Below, one piece after another: positions 1 through 10,074 of a DNA stretch of 64,000 bases. The DNA is from Cymodocea nodosa (taxonomy: Eukaryota > Streptophyta > Magnoliopsida > Alismatales > Cymodoceaceae). Made by a program: the position numbers and the translations under genes. The stretch covers positions 1,738,501 through 1,802,500 of the forward strand of contig CM072347.1 in assembly GCA_036874045.1 (NCBI GenBank). Reading direction: 5' to 3'. How positions within the stretch are numbered: position 1 is the first letter of the stretch; every line of letters starts with the position of its first letter. A model generated the notes under the pieces. That model was not told the origin of the DNA. It saw only the letters and a list, made by a program, of their open reading frames with translations, and searched no databases.

Positions 1-770
1 CATAGCCTTCTTGTTGCTTGAATTCTTAGGAAAATTCTGCATCTTATCCCTAAAGAAGAGCTTTTATATACTGAATAATGAGCGTCATTTGGCACCTTCC
101 TGGAAAAAGAGTCATCATGTTATCCTTACATGGCCTTTTATCACTTGAGCAAAATACCGTCATCCAAAATTTTCCGCATTCACTAAAGGTGACTTAATCC
201 CTGCTCAATAGGTAATGCAATTTATGGGTAGGAACTCATGTTTTGAAATGGAACTACTCTCTTCATCAATAATGATGCTCCAAACTATCAGTTAGTAATG
301 TATTTTTGGTCCTAGGAAAACTAGTTTCAGCTAACAAAACTATTGCACACGAGAATTTGCTAACTTAAATATCTCACATGAATTATAAATCAATTTCCCA
401 ATCAATTATATTGGTTTGAAAATACAAAAGATTCAACAAGGGATGTTATCCAAACATACAATTCGAGACAAAGGCTTTTGGTGTACAGAAATTCACTGTA
501 GCGATCCCATTACCTCTGATGAAATGCTATGCCTACTCAATGATTTGAAATGTTTGAGGTACAAGCATTTTAAACCAAAGTATGAATGAGATGTTTCATT
601 GCTCTTACGCTACATGTTTTAGTGGTTCAACTGTTACTTGTCCTTTTAGCCTTTGTTATTCTAACTTGTAGTCTTAACTTCTTGATTGCAATCTATTGGT
701 TTATGATAGCTATAGGTCACATTTTCCGATTTGCTTCTTTTGATATAACCTGTCTGATTTGTTCTTTGCA
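1..770. other. Non-coding DNA upstream of the APC11-like exon
   Basis: No exon is recognisable here. The stretch ends in a T-rich tract and TTTGCAG at 764-770, a good 3' splice site for the exon that follows, so at least its right part should be an intron of the APC11-like gene. The N-terminal half expected for APC11 (a Trp-rich start and the first zinc ligands) was not found in 1-770, so it must lie left of the window or be missing. Confidence 0.5.
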
Positions 771-887
771 GTTTGGGGTGCCTGTAACCACACCTTCCAT
801 CTTCACTGCATTCTGAAATGGGTGAACTCACAAGCACCTCAGCCGCATTGTCCAATGTGCCGAAGAGAATGGCAGTTTAAAGCATAA
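771..887 (+). CDS. APC11: Terminal exon of APC11-like RING-H2 protein (partial gene)
   Basis: The frame from 771 reads VWGACNHTFHLHCILKW, then about ten residues, then HCPMCRREWQFK-Ala and a TAA stop at 885-887. This is the C-terminal half of the RING-H2 finger of anaphase-promoting complex subunit 11, the catalytic RING subunit that recruits the E2 to the APC/C ubiquitin ligase in the nucleus. The CxH..H..C and CPxC zinc ligands are intact. The acceptor AG is at 769-770. Plant APC11 is about 84 residues and this exon gives 38 codons, so the first half lies outside the window. The usual plant ending is ...QFKE; here it is ...QFKA. It could be the real last exon or a lone exon copy; upstream sequence would decide. 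It is the only gene here unrelated to the receptor cluster or to transposons. Confidence 0.8.
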   Translation, partial: VWGACNHTFHLHCILKWVNSQAPQPHCPMCRREWQFKA

Positions 888-1671
888 GAATTTAATCAGT
901 TTTTCTGTTGACCTTGATGCAAACATGTCCAACCGCAAACTCTAGAGGATGGTATACATGAAAACGTGTCCAAATTTGAAAAGTAAATGATTTTAGAATA
1001 TTATGAAAAGTAAATGACAGGGTCATTGAGCTGGAATGTGATCTTTTATAATGTAGAGATGTGGGCCTGATTGATACATATTGTCCTACACATATAATGT
1101 ATAATGGTGGGTTATATGGTCATGGGATGGTATGAGAAGTATCTTATGGTTTATGTTTTTTTTTCTGTGATAGAGAATGATTGATTATGGGTTGTAGTCA
1201 CAGGTCAAGTGAGGTGGTGAATGGGTTACATAGTTAGGGGATGATGTTAGAAGTATATTATAGTTTTCAAGTGTTCTGTGATAGGGAATGGAAGGTCTCT
1301 AATGATATGATCTATTATGGATCATAGTCATGAACCATGGGTCAAGTTGAGAAAGTCTTGAGACAGTGGTAACATCTTGAGAGAGTGGTAACAACATGGT
1401 ATGAGACCAATTCAATAGTTGAAGGAACTGGGTACATATGCTACCTAATGATTTTTTTTTTTTTTGATAATGGTCGTGTTGTTATAATTAAGAAGATAAC
1501 TAAGATTTCATCTTTTATAAACTGCTACCTTATTGGTAAGAACATACCAAGTGATTTTGACTTTAGTCGTAATGTGAGCATAAGGTTATTATTATGTGTC
1601 ACATTGAAATATGTAGAAGTGATGAATGATGTTTTATACCCACTGGATAATGTTGGAAGTACCTTTCAGAT
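888..1671. other. Non-coding, no feature recognised
   Basis: 3' flank of the APC11-like exon. The sequence is AT-rich with no open frame that resembles a protein. A short internal similarity, around 'atgggttatatggtcatggga' near 1109 and a related phrase near 1220, suggests a degenerate local duplication. Confidence 0.4.
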
Positions 1672-1845
1672 TAAAGTTTTCCGTAGCACTTTTCAACTCC
1701 GCATGGCTGAAACTATTTGGAACTGCAGCCAATCCATGTAATTCTGCATTTTCAGGAGAGTACTTTTAATTGCAGTCAATCCATGTAATTCCATGTTGGA
1801 AATACTTTTAATTAGGCACATATCATCATTTACCTCTTTTCTAGT
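1672..1845 (-). pseudogene. Remnant Z: receptor-kinase exon 20 scrap
   Basis: Positions 1675-1760 read on the minus strand match the start of kinase exon 20 of copies A, C and F: the acceptor context, then codons for ELHGLAAVPNSF followed by an AEL-like stretch. About 80 nt are recognisable. A second short echo of the same 25 nt follows at 1767-1795, so the scrap was locally duplicated. No glycine loop or downstream kinase exon is present. Together with the exon 18 scrap at 2.5-2.8 kb, it keeps the order of a minus-strand gene (exon 18 upstream of exon 20). The two are probably the last traces of one further receptor copy downstream of A. Confidence 0.6.
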
Positions 1846-1859
1846 GAGTTATTTAGTCC

Positions 1860-2480
1860 TAATAGAGTGGAGGTGTGCCATTGGAGCAGTAAACTAGTGG
1901 GTGGATCGCATGTGAGCGGAGGCATGCGTTGTTGAACGGAGATGTGCGGCAACATGCAGGCGGAAGTAGGCGAGAGGAGGCATGTGCTATTAAGCTAAGA
2001 CGTGTGAGCAGTGACGTGCGGGCAGAAGCAACAATGCGTGTGTAGAGAAAGGTCAGCGGACCATGCTGTGAGTGATTGATCGATGGATGGAATGAGCAGT
2101 AGTTGAGTGGAGTGTGCCGAATAGTGTTGAACGGAAGAAAGTTGAGTGGTGCGAGCACAAGTAGATTCGTGCAACGGTGAGGGTGTAACCACCAACGAAG
2201 GGAGGGTCAACTTGGCTTTGATATCACTGTGAGATCCTCACTGGCAAGCGTACAATGGCAGTTCCCGATGGGGACATGTAGCAGAGGATCAACAGAATGC
2301 GATGGACAAAGGACAATGGTTGATTGTTGTGATTGAAGGTTTCGATGATGGATAATTCTAGGTGATTAAATGTTTTTCAATTGTGTATCTAATTCTCTTG
2401 AATCATTTCAATTTATAATCATGGGGAAGATTAATTACCTCTATCATCTTTGCCTCTAACTTCTTCCTAGATTTTTGGTA
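1860..2480 (-). mobile_element. Possible LTR-retrotransposon leader with primer-binding-site-like motif
   Basis: This block is markedly more GC-rich than its surroundings. Read on the minus strand it contains GATATCAAAGCC at about 2215-2226, resembling the TGGTATCAAAGC initiator-tRNA primer-binding site found just inside the 5' LTR of plant Copia elements. The minus frames are Ser/Thr/Pro/His-rich but match no domain I know. I read it tentatively as LTR plus leader of a minus-strand element lacking its coding part. Nothing else supports this. Confidence 0.25.
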
Positions 2481-2539
2481 ATCATCGGATCTCAAATTTA
2501 ACTTTGAATTTGAAATAGATTTAGTCTTTTTGACCAATT

Positions 2540-2790
2540 CCAATAAAAGGGAACTTCACTAGCTTCTCTTTTTTATATCAAAATCTCTAACCATGAGATT
2601 CCCCTAGAGCATTATAGCAAGAGAAGTCATAATATGCATGAGAAATTCACTCTTACTTGGTTAAAATTTAACTACATGGCTAGCAAGTTTGTTTAATTTT
2701 GGGAAGATATGTCATAATTTTTAGTGTAGCTTGTAATTTTAGTACCATTTTTTGATATATGTGAAAAGAAATTTTAATGACTTAATTTTG
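2540..2790 (-). pseudogene. Remnant Z: receptor-kinase exon 18 scrap plus flanking intron
   Basis: Plus-strand sequence 2560-2785 is collinear with 7305-7515 of copy A: the 5' end of malectin exon 18 (minus-strand codons GNLMVRDFDIKK) and the adjoining intron, down to the phrase 'accattttttgatatatgtg'. The rest of exon 18 is missing and the frame is broken just after the KK residues. The unit belongs with the exon 20 scrap at 1.7 kb. Confidence 0.65.
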
Positions 2791-3114
2791 GAATAATTGG
2801 ATTATAATATAAAATAATTTATATACTAATTTGTAATATATACAATGACTTAATTCTAGAATAACTCATATTCTACTTTTGACTTTGCCAAGTAAAAAGA
2901 TTCCTTCCAACATAGGTGTAGAACATAAAAGTCAATTTTCTATTACCTTTGTTACCTACATAATTAGAATCAAAGTGCACCTCAATTTTCAAGTGGTCCT
3001 GTCTATTACATACATGGTCCCTTCTAAGTGCATTCTTAACATAAGCAAGAAAATAGACAACTCCCTTCCAACAAAATCTTCTCGACTCATGTATTTAGAT
3101 TTACTTTTTTAGAT

Positions 3115-3400
3115 TTTGGTCGGATGATAGGTTTGGTCTGATCGAACTTTGATTTACTTTTTTTTTTCATTTATTCCGTTAGTACCGATATCGAGTTTTG
3201 CTCAGATCGAAATGTTATATTTTATTTATTATTATATATTTTTCTTTCAATTTCGGTCGAACCGAAGTTGAGATTCGATCGAACCGAAACATTATATATT
3301 TTATTTATTTTTCTTTTGTTTCAACTTCGGTCGAACCGATGTTGCATTCGGTTTAACCAAAATTTTATACTTTATTTATTTATTTGTATATATATTTATT
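3115..3400. repeat. Palindromic TTCGGTCGAACCGAA-type repeat, array 1
   Basis: Four or five degenerate units of roughly 60-80 nt. Each has a near-palindromic core related to TTCGGTCGAACCGAA, followed by an AT tail like ACTTTATATTTTATTTATTT. The same family recurs as a longer array at 32600-33200, in the same orientation and again directly before the CTTAGATA minisatellite. I recognise no transposon family, so this is a descriptive call. Confidence 0.65.
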
Positions 3401-3419
3401 ATTATTATTACTTTATACT

Positions 3420-3990
3420 TATGGTTAGCTTCATTTGTAAGTTTTAGGTAATTTTAAATTTAGATGTTCGGCTCTGATATCTAAATTATAATTCATTAGA
3501 TTTGAAACTTTGATTTAAACTTAGATGCATGTGTTTTCTCTAAGTTATCATTTAACTTAGACACTTTTATGTCTTAGTTACATTTGATTTAATTCCTTTT
3601 TTAATTCTTTTCTTTTTACTTAGATATTTTTATATCTCATCTAAGTTATAATTTCATTTAGTGAATTTAATTCTTTAAGAAACTTCCTTTAACTTAGATA
3701 TTTTTACATTTTATCTAAGTTACAAATCATGATCTCATTTAAGTAATTTAATTTGTTTCTTATAACTTAGATATTTTTAAATTTCGTTTGAGAAAATTTC
3801 TTATAGCTTAGATATCCCACTTTTAATTCTAAGCTATAATTCCATTTCATTAATTTAATTCTTTTCTTTCAATTTAGTTTTTTTTAAGTTATAATTTCAT
3901 TTAAGTAATTTAATTATTTTCTTTTACAGTTTTTATTTTTATCATTATTTTTTTTATTTTTTTTATTATAATTTTTTAAACTTAGCTATT
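3420..3990. repeat. Hairpin minisatellite (AACTTAGATA...TATCTAAGTT), array 1
   Basis: Degenerate tandem units of about 60 nt. Each carries AACTTAGATA, a 10-15 nt AT spacer, then (T)ATCTAAGTT, then a tail like ATAATTTCATTTAATTAA. The two 10-nt arms are reverse complements, so every unit can fold into a hairpin. About seven units are visible here and about a dozen at 33240-34200. The array ends about 20 nt before the conserved 3' flank of copy A. Confidence 0.7.
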
Positions 3991-3994
3991 TATT

Positions 3995-4315
3995 TTTATT
4001 GTATAGCTGAATCTGAGACGCAACAAGATTACAGAGGTTACGTTAATCACTAAGCTGGTAATGACGGTACATCCATTGACTCTTTAGAAATTACAGCAAT
4101 TTTCACCTTCTCAATTTATTGAATTAAGTTGACCTTCTTACACAGATCAAATTGTAGAAGAATAGTAAATGCTGATAAGACATTAAACAAGGTTTGGGAA
4201 ATTTCGAGTGAGTTTTTGGGAAGATAACGAAGAAAGCACATCCAACCAACTTTCAGGACCATCCAGTGGAGAGGTGATGCTCAAGGGAACAAGCCTCACT
4301 GTCCTTCCCTAGAAT
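3995..4315. other. Duplicated 3' flank of copy A
   Basis: From about 4003 the sequence matches the 3' flanks of copies B (from about 19085) and C (from about 39385) almost base for base, including a shared phrase 'tccattgactcttt'. It holds the expected 3' untranslated region of the minus-strand gene; no clear polyadenylation signal could be singled out. In A the shared flank stops at the minisatellite, whereas in B and C it runs about 250 nt further, so the left edge of A is a breakpoint. Confidence 0.6.
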
Positions 4316-5073
4316 TCAACATACCAGTGGAAGTGATGGGCTGTATACGGCTTCTGTGCTTGCGCCAAATGCTGCATCAATGGTTTGGCTAGACAAATTA
4401 TCAAACTGCCAGTCTGTCAAGTATTGAGGCTTGGAAGGGATATCAGTGACCTCTACGTCTCCGATCAGCATGGCGACAACCCTCGACATGGGAGGTCGCA
4501 TCATGGGATTCGCCTGTGTGCATAAAAAAGCTACAGTGATCATCCGATTGGCTTCTTCTCTGTTGAAATATGGCATTGTTGGATCCAACATTTCCAAATC
4601 ATTCTTCTCCTCATGTAATCTCCAAGCCTGTCAATTTCAGATATGAAATCAATCAACATAACATTTTCTAGAACATTCTTGTAGCACAATGCACCAATTA
4701 CACTACACTCCGTTTGTTCTAGCAAACGACAAACATTTGACATTAGCATTCTTGGTAATAAAATTAGCATGCAAACCAAAGCATGGAGGTAGGTAACATG
4801 GTGTAAAGTGAGGATACATACCCATTCGGTAAGGTACACCTTCTCCGCATCTAAGCTTGCATCAGTGTTTGGCCTTCCACATATAATCTCGAGAACAACA
4901 ATTCCAAAACTGAATACGTCAACCTTTTCTGTTAGATGTCCTCTCATGGCATATTCTGGTGCAAGATAGCCACTGCAAGTAGATAGAAGATCTGCTTTCT
5001 TCTTATCTGAATGCTAAAATATCCAATTCTACATATGGAATTGAGATTTTTAACAATTGAGTAATAGTTCTTA

Positions 5074-5379
<306 letters not shown>

Positions 5380-7549
5380 CTAGGTGTAAATTTTGAATAA
5401 TAGGAGTAGCATAGTGGTGATTCGTGGTTGTGACCAATTTCTCTCATCCTAAAAAAGAAATACAAATTGCAGTACGCATGTCTTTGGCCAAATACCTAAA
5501 AGAACTCTATCAAGACTCCCATTTTCCAGGTATTCGTAGACTAGGAGTCTCTTATTTTCTTCAAAGCAGCAACCAAGCAACTTTACAAGATTTCGATGTT
5601 TCACTGCTGATATGGTAGCAACCTCAGTGACAAATTGCTTTTCCCCTTGAACTGAAGACATCAAGAGTTGCTTCACAGCCACCGGGGTTCCATCATTAAG
5701 TATGCCCTAACAAACGAAATTGACACATCCTCACATGAGCATGGAATTTTTCTAGATCATATTTGGAACAAGTGGCTCCGTAGTTAGAACTCTATGAAAA
5801 CAGTACGAATATGAAATATCAACTTAATTTACAATGTTTCAATTTAGCAAGTTACCATGAAACTTAAAAACTTAGAAAAGGATTCTCACAAATACAAGTG
5901 CATGATTAACTTAAAAACAAAAGTTAAGTTGTTTATGTAGGACTCAATGAATTCATCCATAGACATGTAAATGAAACAATGAGAAATGTTTCATATCAGA
6001 CTAATAAAGATGTTGTCCAAAGTGGCACCACATTAGTTACAAAATCCAGTTAACAAGGCTGCATATTTCAAATGACATAAATTCAAAAAATTAAAATGTT
6101 TAAGAAATCCAATATTCAAGATAATTTCTGTTAGTTGTGTATCGACTTTTTTTTTATTGGTAATGTTTGTGCCTACATAAAGGTCTAGGTTTCCAAACCC
6201 AGCGGATTAGACATTTCTTGATTGTTAATTACAGTTATTGGCAAGAATAAACTCACTTCAACAAGGTTACCAATACTTTAAAATTTATTTGTAGAATTGG
6301 AGATTCAAGACTAATTGGTAACATCAACATATGCACATGATAAACATCCACTTTCCAGAAAATACCAACTAAATAGACTAGAAATTTTATGCTATAAGTG
6401 AGCTTATGATCTTTCGATGCAATATGCTCAAAAAACTAGTCCATTAAATTTAGTTGGGAGTTAGGACAACAATTTCTCCATTGGAATTTTTAATGTTACC
6501 TTTTATTATGCAAATTCCTCTTTGAACTAAAACTTGGATGTCGCCATTGGTAAGCAGTAAATCAGTAAGAAACATGATCAAGGGAGAGGCAAAATTCAAA
6601 TATGCAATTTGTTGGTTCTAAGAGTAATGACCTTAAAAACAGTTCCAAATCCTCCCGCACCAAGTTTATTTGCTTCGTTAAAGTCTTCTGTGGCACTTTT
6701 CAATTCAGCATAGCTGAAACAATTTGCAACTGCAGCTAATTGCTGTAATTCTACATTTTCAGAAAAATTATATCAAGCAAAAGCTAACACATGCAATGAA
6801 CATCTTCGTGCACATGCCTAACCATGCCAACTAAAAATACTTTATTTAGCATTATCAAGAATTACCTTCATCCCCATCCATATTTCCGCGCCTTTTTCGT
6901 CTCCATATATAAACTCCAATAATGCACAGTGAGAAAAGAGATACAAAACTAATAGTAATTCCAACAATTAAAGCAATTTCCTTCCTTTTTGAAGTATTGT
7001 TTGGTGGCTGGTTGCTAACAGTTGGCTCGAAATCTGAAAAAGGAACATAGGCCTTACATTTTGACTAAAGCCTAAACCAATCATTCTTAGGAAAAAGGGC
7101 ACAAAGTAATAAAAATGAAAACAGGTTCTAGGCATTATCTACTCAGCATACCTGGGGTAACACTAATAGCTGATATCAATGGTCCATAGTAACCTTTTGT
7201 AGGAATACAACAAGTACCCTTTCCAGCCCAAAAGAAATGGATTTCAAGAAAATTATTGATGACTGTAGCATTGTACCGCCTCCTGATTGCTGTGAAGGGA
7301 ACTCCACCAGCTTCCTTTTTTATATCGAAGTCTCTAACCATGAGATTCCCCTAGAGCATCATAGCAAGAAAAGTCATAATTTGCATAAGAAATTCACTCC
7401 TGCTGAATTAAAATTCAAATACATGACTATCAAGTTTGTTAAATTTTAGAAGATTCTCCATAATTTTTAGTCTTACTTGTAATTTTTGCACCATTTTTTG
7501 ATATATGTGAAAGAGAAACTTTTAATGAATTAATCCTGAAATTATTAGA

Positions 7550-8200
7550 TAGTGCTTAATAAAGATAGTGCTTTATGGGTAGGCAATCTTGCTAAGAAGG
7601 GTGGCATCATAAGAGACCGTAAAGAGAGTATGTTGGCAGCTTCTTAAACAATTACAATGATCCCTTGATCAACTTGGTGGAGCTAAGTGTGCTCCATAAA
7701 GGTCTTACTTTGTGTTAAAACAATAATGTAGCGCTAGATAGAAGGAAGAAATAGACACTAAAGAGGTAGTAGACATGATGAAGGAAGGCAAATGCAAGTA
7801 TTAGCAAGCATTCTCGTTTTGGGATCATCTTGTTTACATGATCAGGCAGGTGCAATCATTTACTCACATTTATAGGAAAAACAATAACGTTGCAGACTGT
7901 TTAGCTATAAAGAAGGTGCAAGCATGACAAGAGGGTGATTCATACAAGAGTATATGATCTTCCCACAAAGGCCAAAGGAGCCTGGAGACTTAACAGTTGG
8001 CAGATGCCTAGCATGAGAAATGCCTAGTATTGGGTCCTTATTGGAGAATCCTATCCATCAGTTGGTATTTTTGTCTTGGGTTTGTGGTCTACATTATGTT
8101 GTGTTTTGTATGTGCACGGCTTTAATCTAATCCTCTCCACTTCTACCATCTTAGTTTTCAGATCCTTGCCCTATAAATAGATTGGAGATTTCTATTAAAA
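7550..8200 (+). mobile_element. Fragment with LINE RNase H-like 3' end
   Basis: Lies in intron 17 of copy A. Around 7855-7925 the plus strand encodes FTHIYRKNNNVADCLA, matching the C-terminal HxYRExNxxADxLA motif of the RNase H domain at the end of plant L1-type LINE ORF2. About 250 nt of apparent 3' UTR and an A-rich stretch at 8194-8212 follow. The rest of the element is not collinear here. It may be the 3' end of a separate insertion, older than the RT-bearing fragment at 10-12.5 kb. Confidence 0.5.
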
Positions 8201-8544
8201 AAATACACTAAGACGAGAAATTAGGAAATTTCCAATAGACAAATTTACACTTAGAATTTTCTTTAGGTTTATATTTGTTTGTCTTAATTATAAAGAAATA
8301 ATCAAAGAATTTCAAGAAGAAATACCTTGGTGTTTGTTATTTAATCTTTCTTTTTATATGAAATCCCTAATCTATTAAAGGGGTGGGGTCAATCACAAAA
8401 TTGTTACAATTATGAAAAGATGAATACAACGACAGGGTGTCTAAGCATAGCAGCCCATAACAGCCACTAGGAGATATCAAGGCTTCGACTACAAGGTATG
8501 GTCAAGGCATCCATTTGGACTTGGCCATGGGACTCTGTAGGGAG

Positions 8545-9320
8545 ACTTCCAATGCTTATGGGTGTATGTTATTTGCTAATGACATAATTTACTTGATAAA
8601 AGTAAGTCAAGAATTAGTTCAAAATTAGAATTATGAAGAAATATTTTAGAGTCTAAAAGATTTAGATTGAGTAGGACAAAAATTGAATATCTAAAATGTA
8701 GGTTTAATAAAAATAAGAATAATGATGAAGGTATATATATAGATAATCATAAGGTTCACAAAAAGTAAGTCTTTGAAATACTTATGTTAGATCTATAATA
8801 AGTAGTGATGATAATATTATAAAGGATGTTATTCATAGGATTAAAATAAGATTGATGAATTGGAGAAATGTTTCTAAAGTATTATGTCATAGGAAGATAC
8901 TCTTCAAATTAAAAAAATAATTCTAAAAAATTATCATTTGTCCAATTATATTTTATGGTTTAGAATGCAAGATTGTAAAGCATGACTATATGCAAAAAGT
9001 TAGTGTCATTAAAATACATATTTTTAGATGGATGAATGGTAATATTATAAGGGATAAGTTAAAAAACAATTTTACTAGAAATAGAGTAGGAATTATACCT
9101 ATTGACTATAAGATAAAATAAAATTAGCTTAAGAGATCATGGAATGCATTAGTTAAAAGAGTAGAATTAATTAGTACAAAATAAATTAAAAGAAGTAGAG
9201 GTAAGTTTAAAATTGTCAAAAAAGATTTAAATTTATATAATTTAATTGAAATTTTGACAGTAAATAAAAATACTTGAAAGAAAATGATTCATGTGACTGA
9301 CCCCATATAATGTGATTATG
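8545..9320 (+). mobile_element. RTE-type LINE reverse transcriptase fragment (degenerate)
   Basis: With frameshifts and stops ignored, the plus strand reads as the C-terminal half of an RTE-clade reverse transcriptase. It has a MLFANDII motif (the catalytic FADD box with D changed to N) near 8570, then TEYMECKF-like codons (here TKIEYLKCRF), an IISSDDNIIKDVIHRI segment, LYGLECKIVKHDYMQK and a RILRWMNGNIIRDK-like stretch. It ends with the NTWKKMIHVTDP-type terminus at about 9270-9305. The N-terminal RT motifs and endonuclease are absent. It sits between the two other LINE pieces in intron 17 of copy A. Confidence 0.7.
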
Positions 9321-10074
9321 GCTTAGATTAGATATCCATTTACTCATTCATCTAATCCCCTATATAATACTCTCACAATAAGAACAAGAATTCAATTAAT
9401 ATATTTCAATGCATATTTCATAGAATCTTGGAAATGTCTTTAGTATCTTTCATGTCATTATAGCGAGAGAGTATATGATTATATTGTAGTTTAGACATTC
9501 TAAATATGCCATAAATCTTGCCCTCTATTTTGTTTTCAAGGGTGGAGCTAAAGAAATGGACCCCACTAACACATATTTTAACAATAAGATACAATAGAAA
9601 AGGCTAGATACACCTACCATCTATTTAGTTTTATTAAGGTGTCATTGAAAGTCCATGTAGCATCTAATGCCTTTGTCATAGTGAAGGAAGCCATTTTTGC
9701 AAGGATCAAACTTAATGTGCCAACCAAAGAGAGAATCCATTGATGTTGATGTAAGAGTGGTGATAGGTAGGCAATAAGGTCTTGGTCTCTAATGATGTTG
9801 ATGGCTAAAAGAAGGCGATTGGAACTCTTGGTATTTTCATACAATTATTAATAGGAGAAAGCGAGTTAATTACCTTGAATATATATTGTCTACTCCTCAC
9901 TTTCATGACTCAAAAGAGCTACTAGTTGAACAAGGGAGGCTATTTTTTCAAAATCCGTTGATGTCCAAGGGTTGTCATATGAACATTGATCTTCTCAATC
10001 TCATTCCCACCATTGTAAACAATGCAAACAATAAGGATTTTTCTTGTGGTTGTACCCTTGACTGCTCCTAAATA
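9321..10074. other. Intron 17 of copy A, unassigned transposon-like DNA
   Basis: Between the RTE-type and L1-type fragments. Two short open frames (minus 9614-9844, plus 9886-10071) show no domain that I recognise. Given what surrounds it, it is probably 5' sequence of the L1-type element, but I see no endonuclease motifs. Confidence 0.3.

Noticed and set aside
586-816. 76-codon plus frame rich in hydrophobic residues
   Set aside because: It runs through the T-rich intron end and overlaps the APC11-like exon in another frame; the exon frame has clear RING homology and this one has none.
1385-1741. 118-codon plus frame
   Set aside because: It overlaps the antisense receptor exon 20 scrap and a poly-T run; composition and context mark it as chance.
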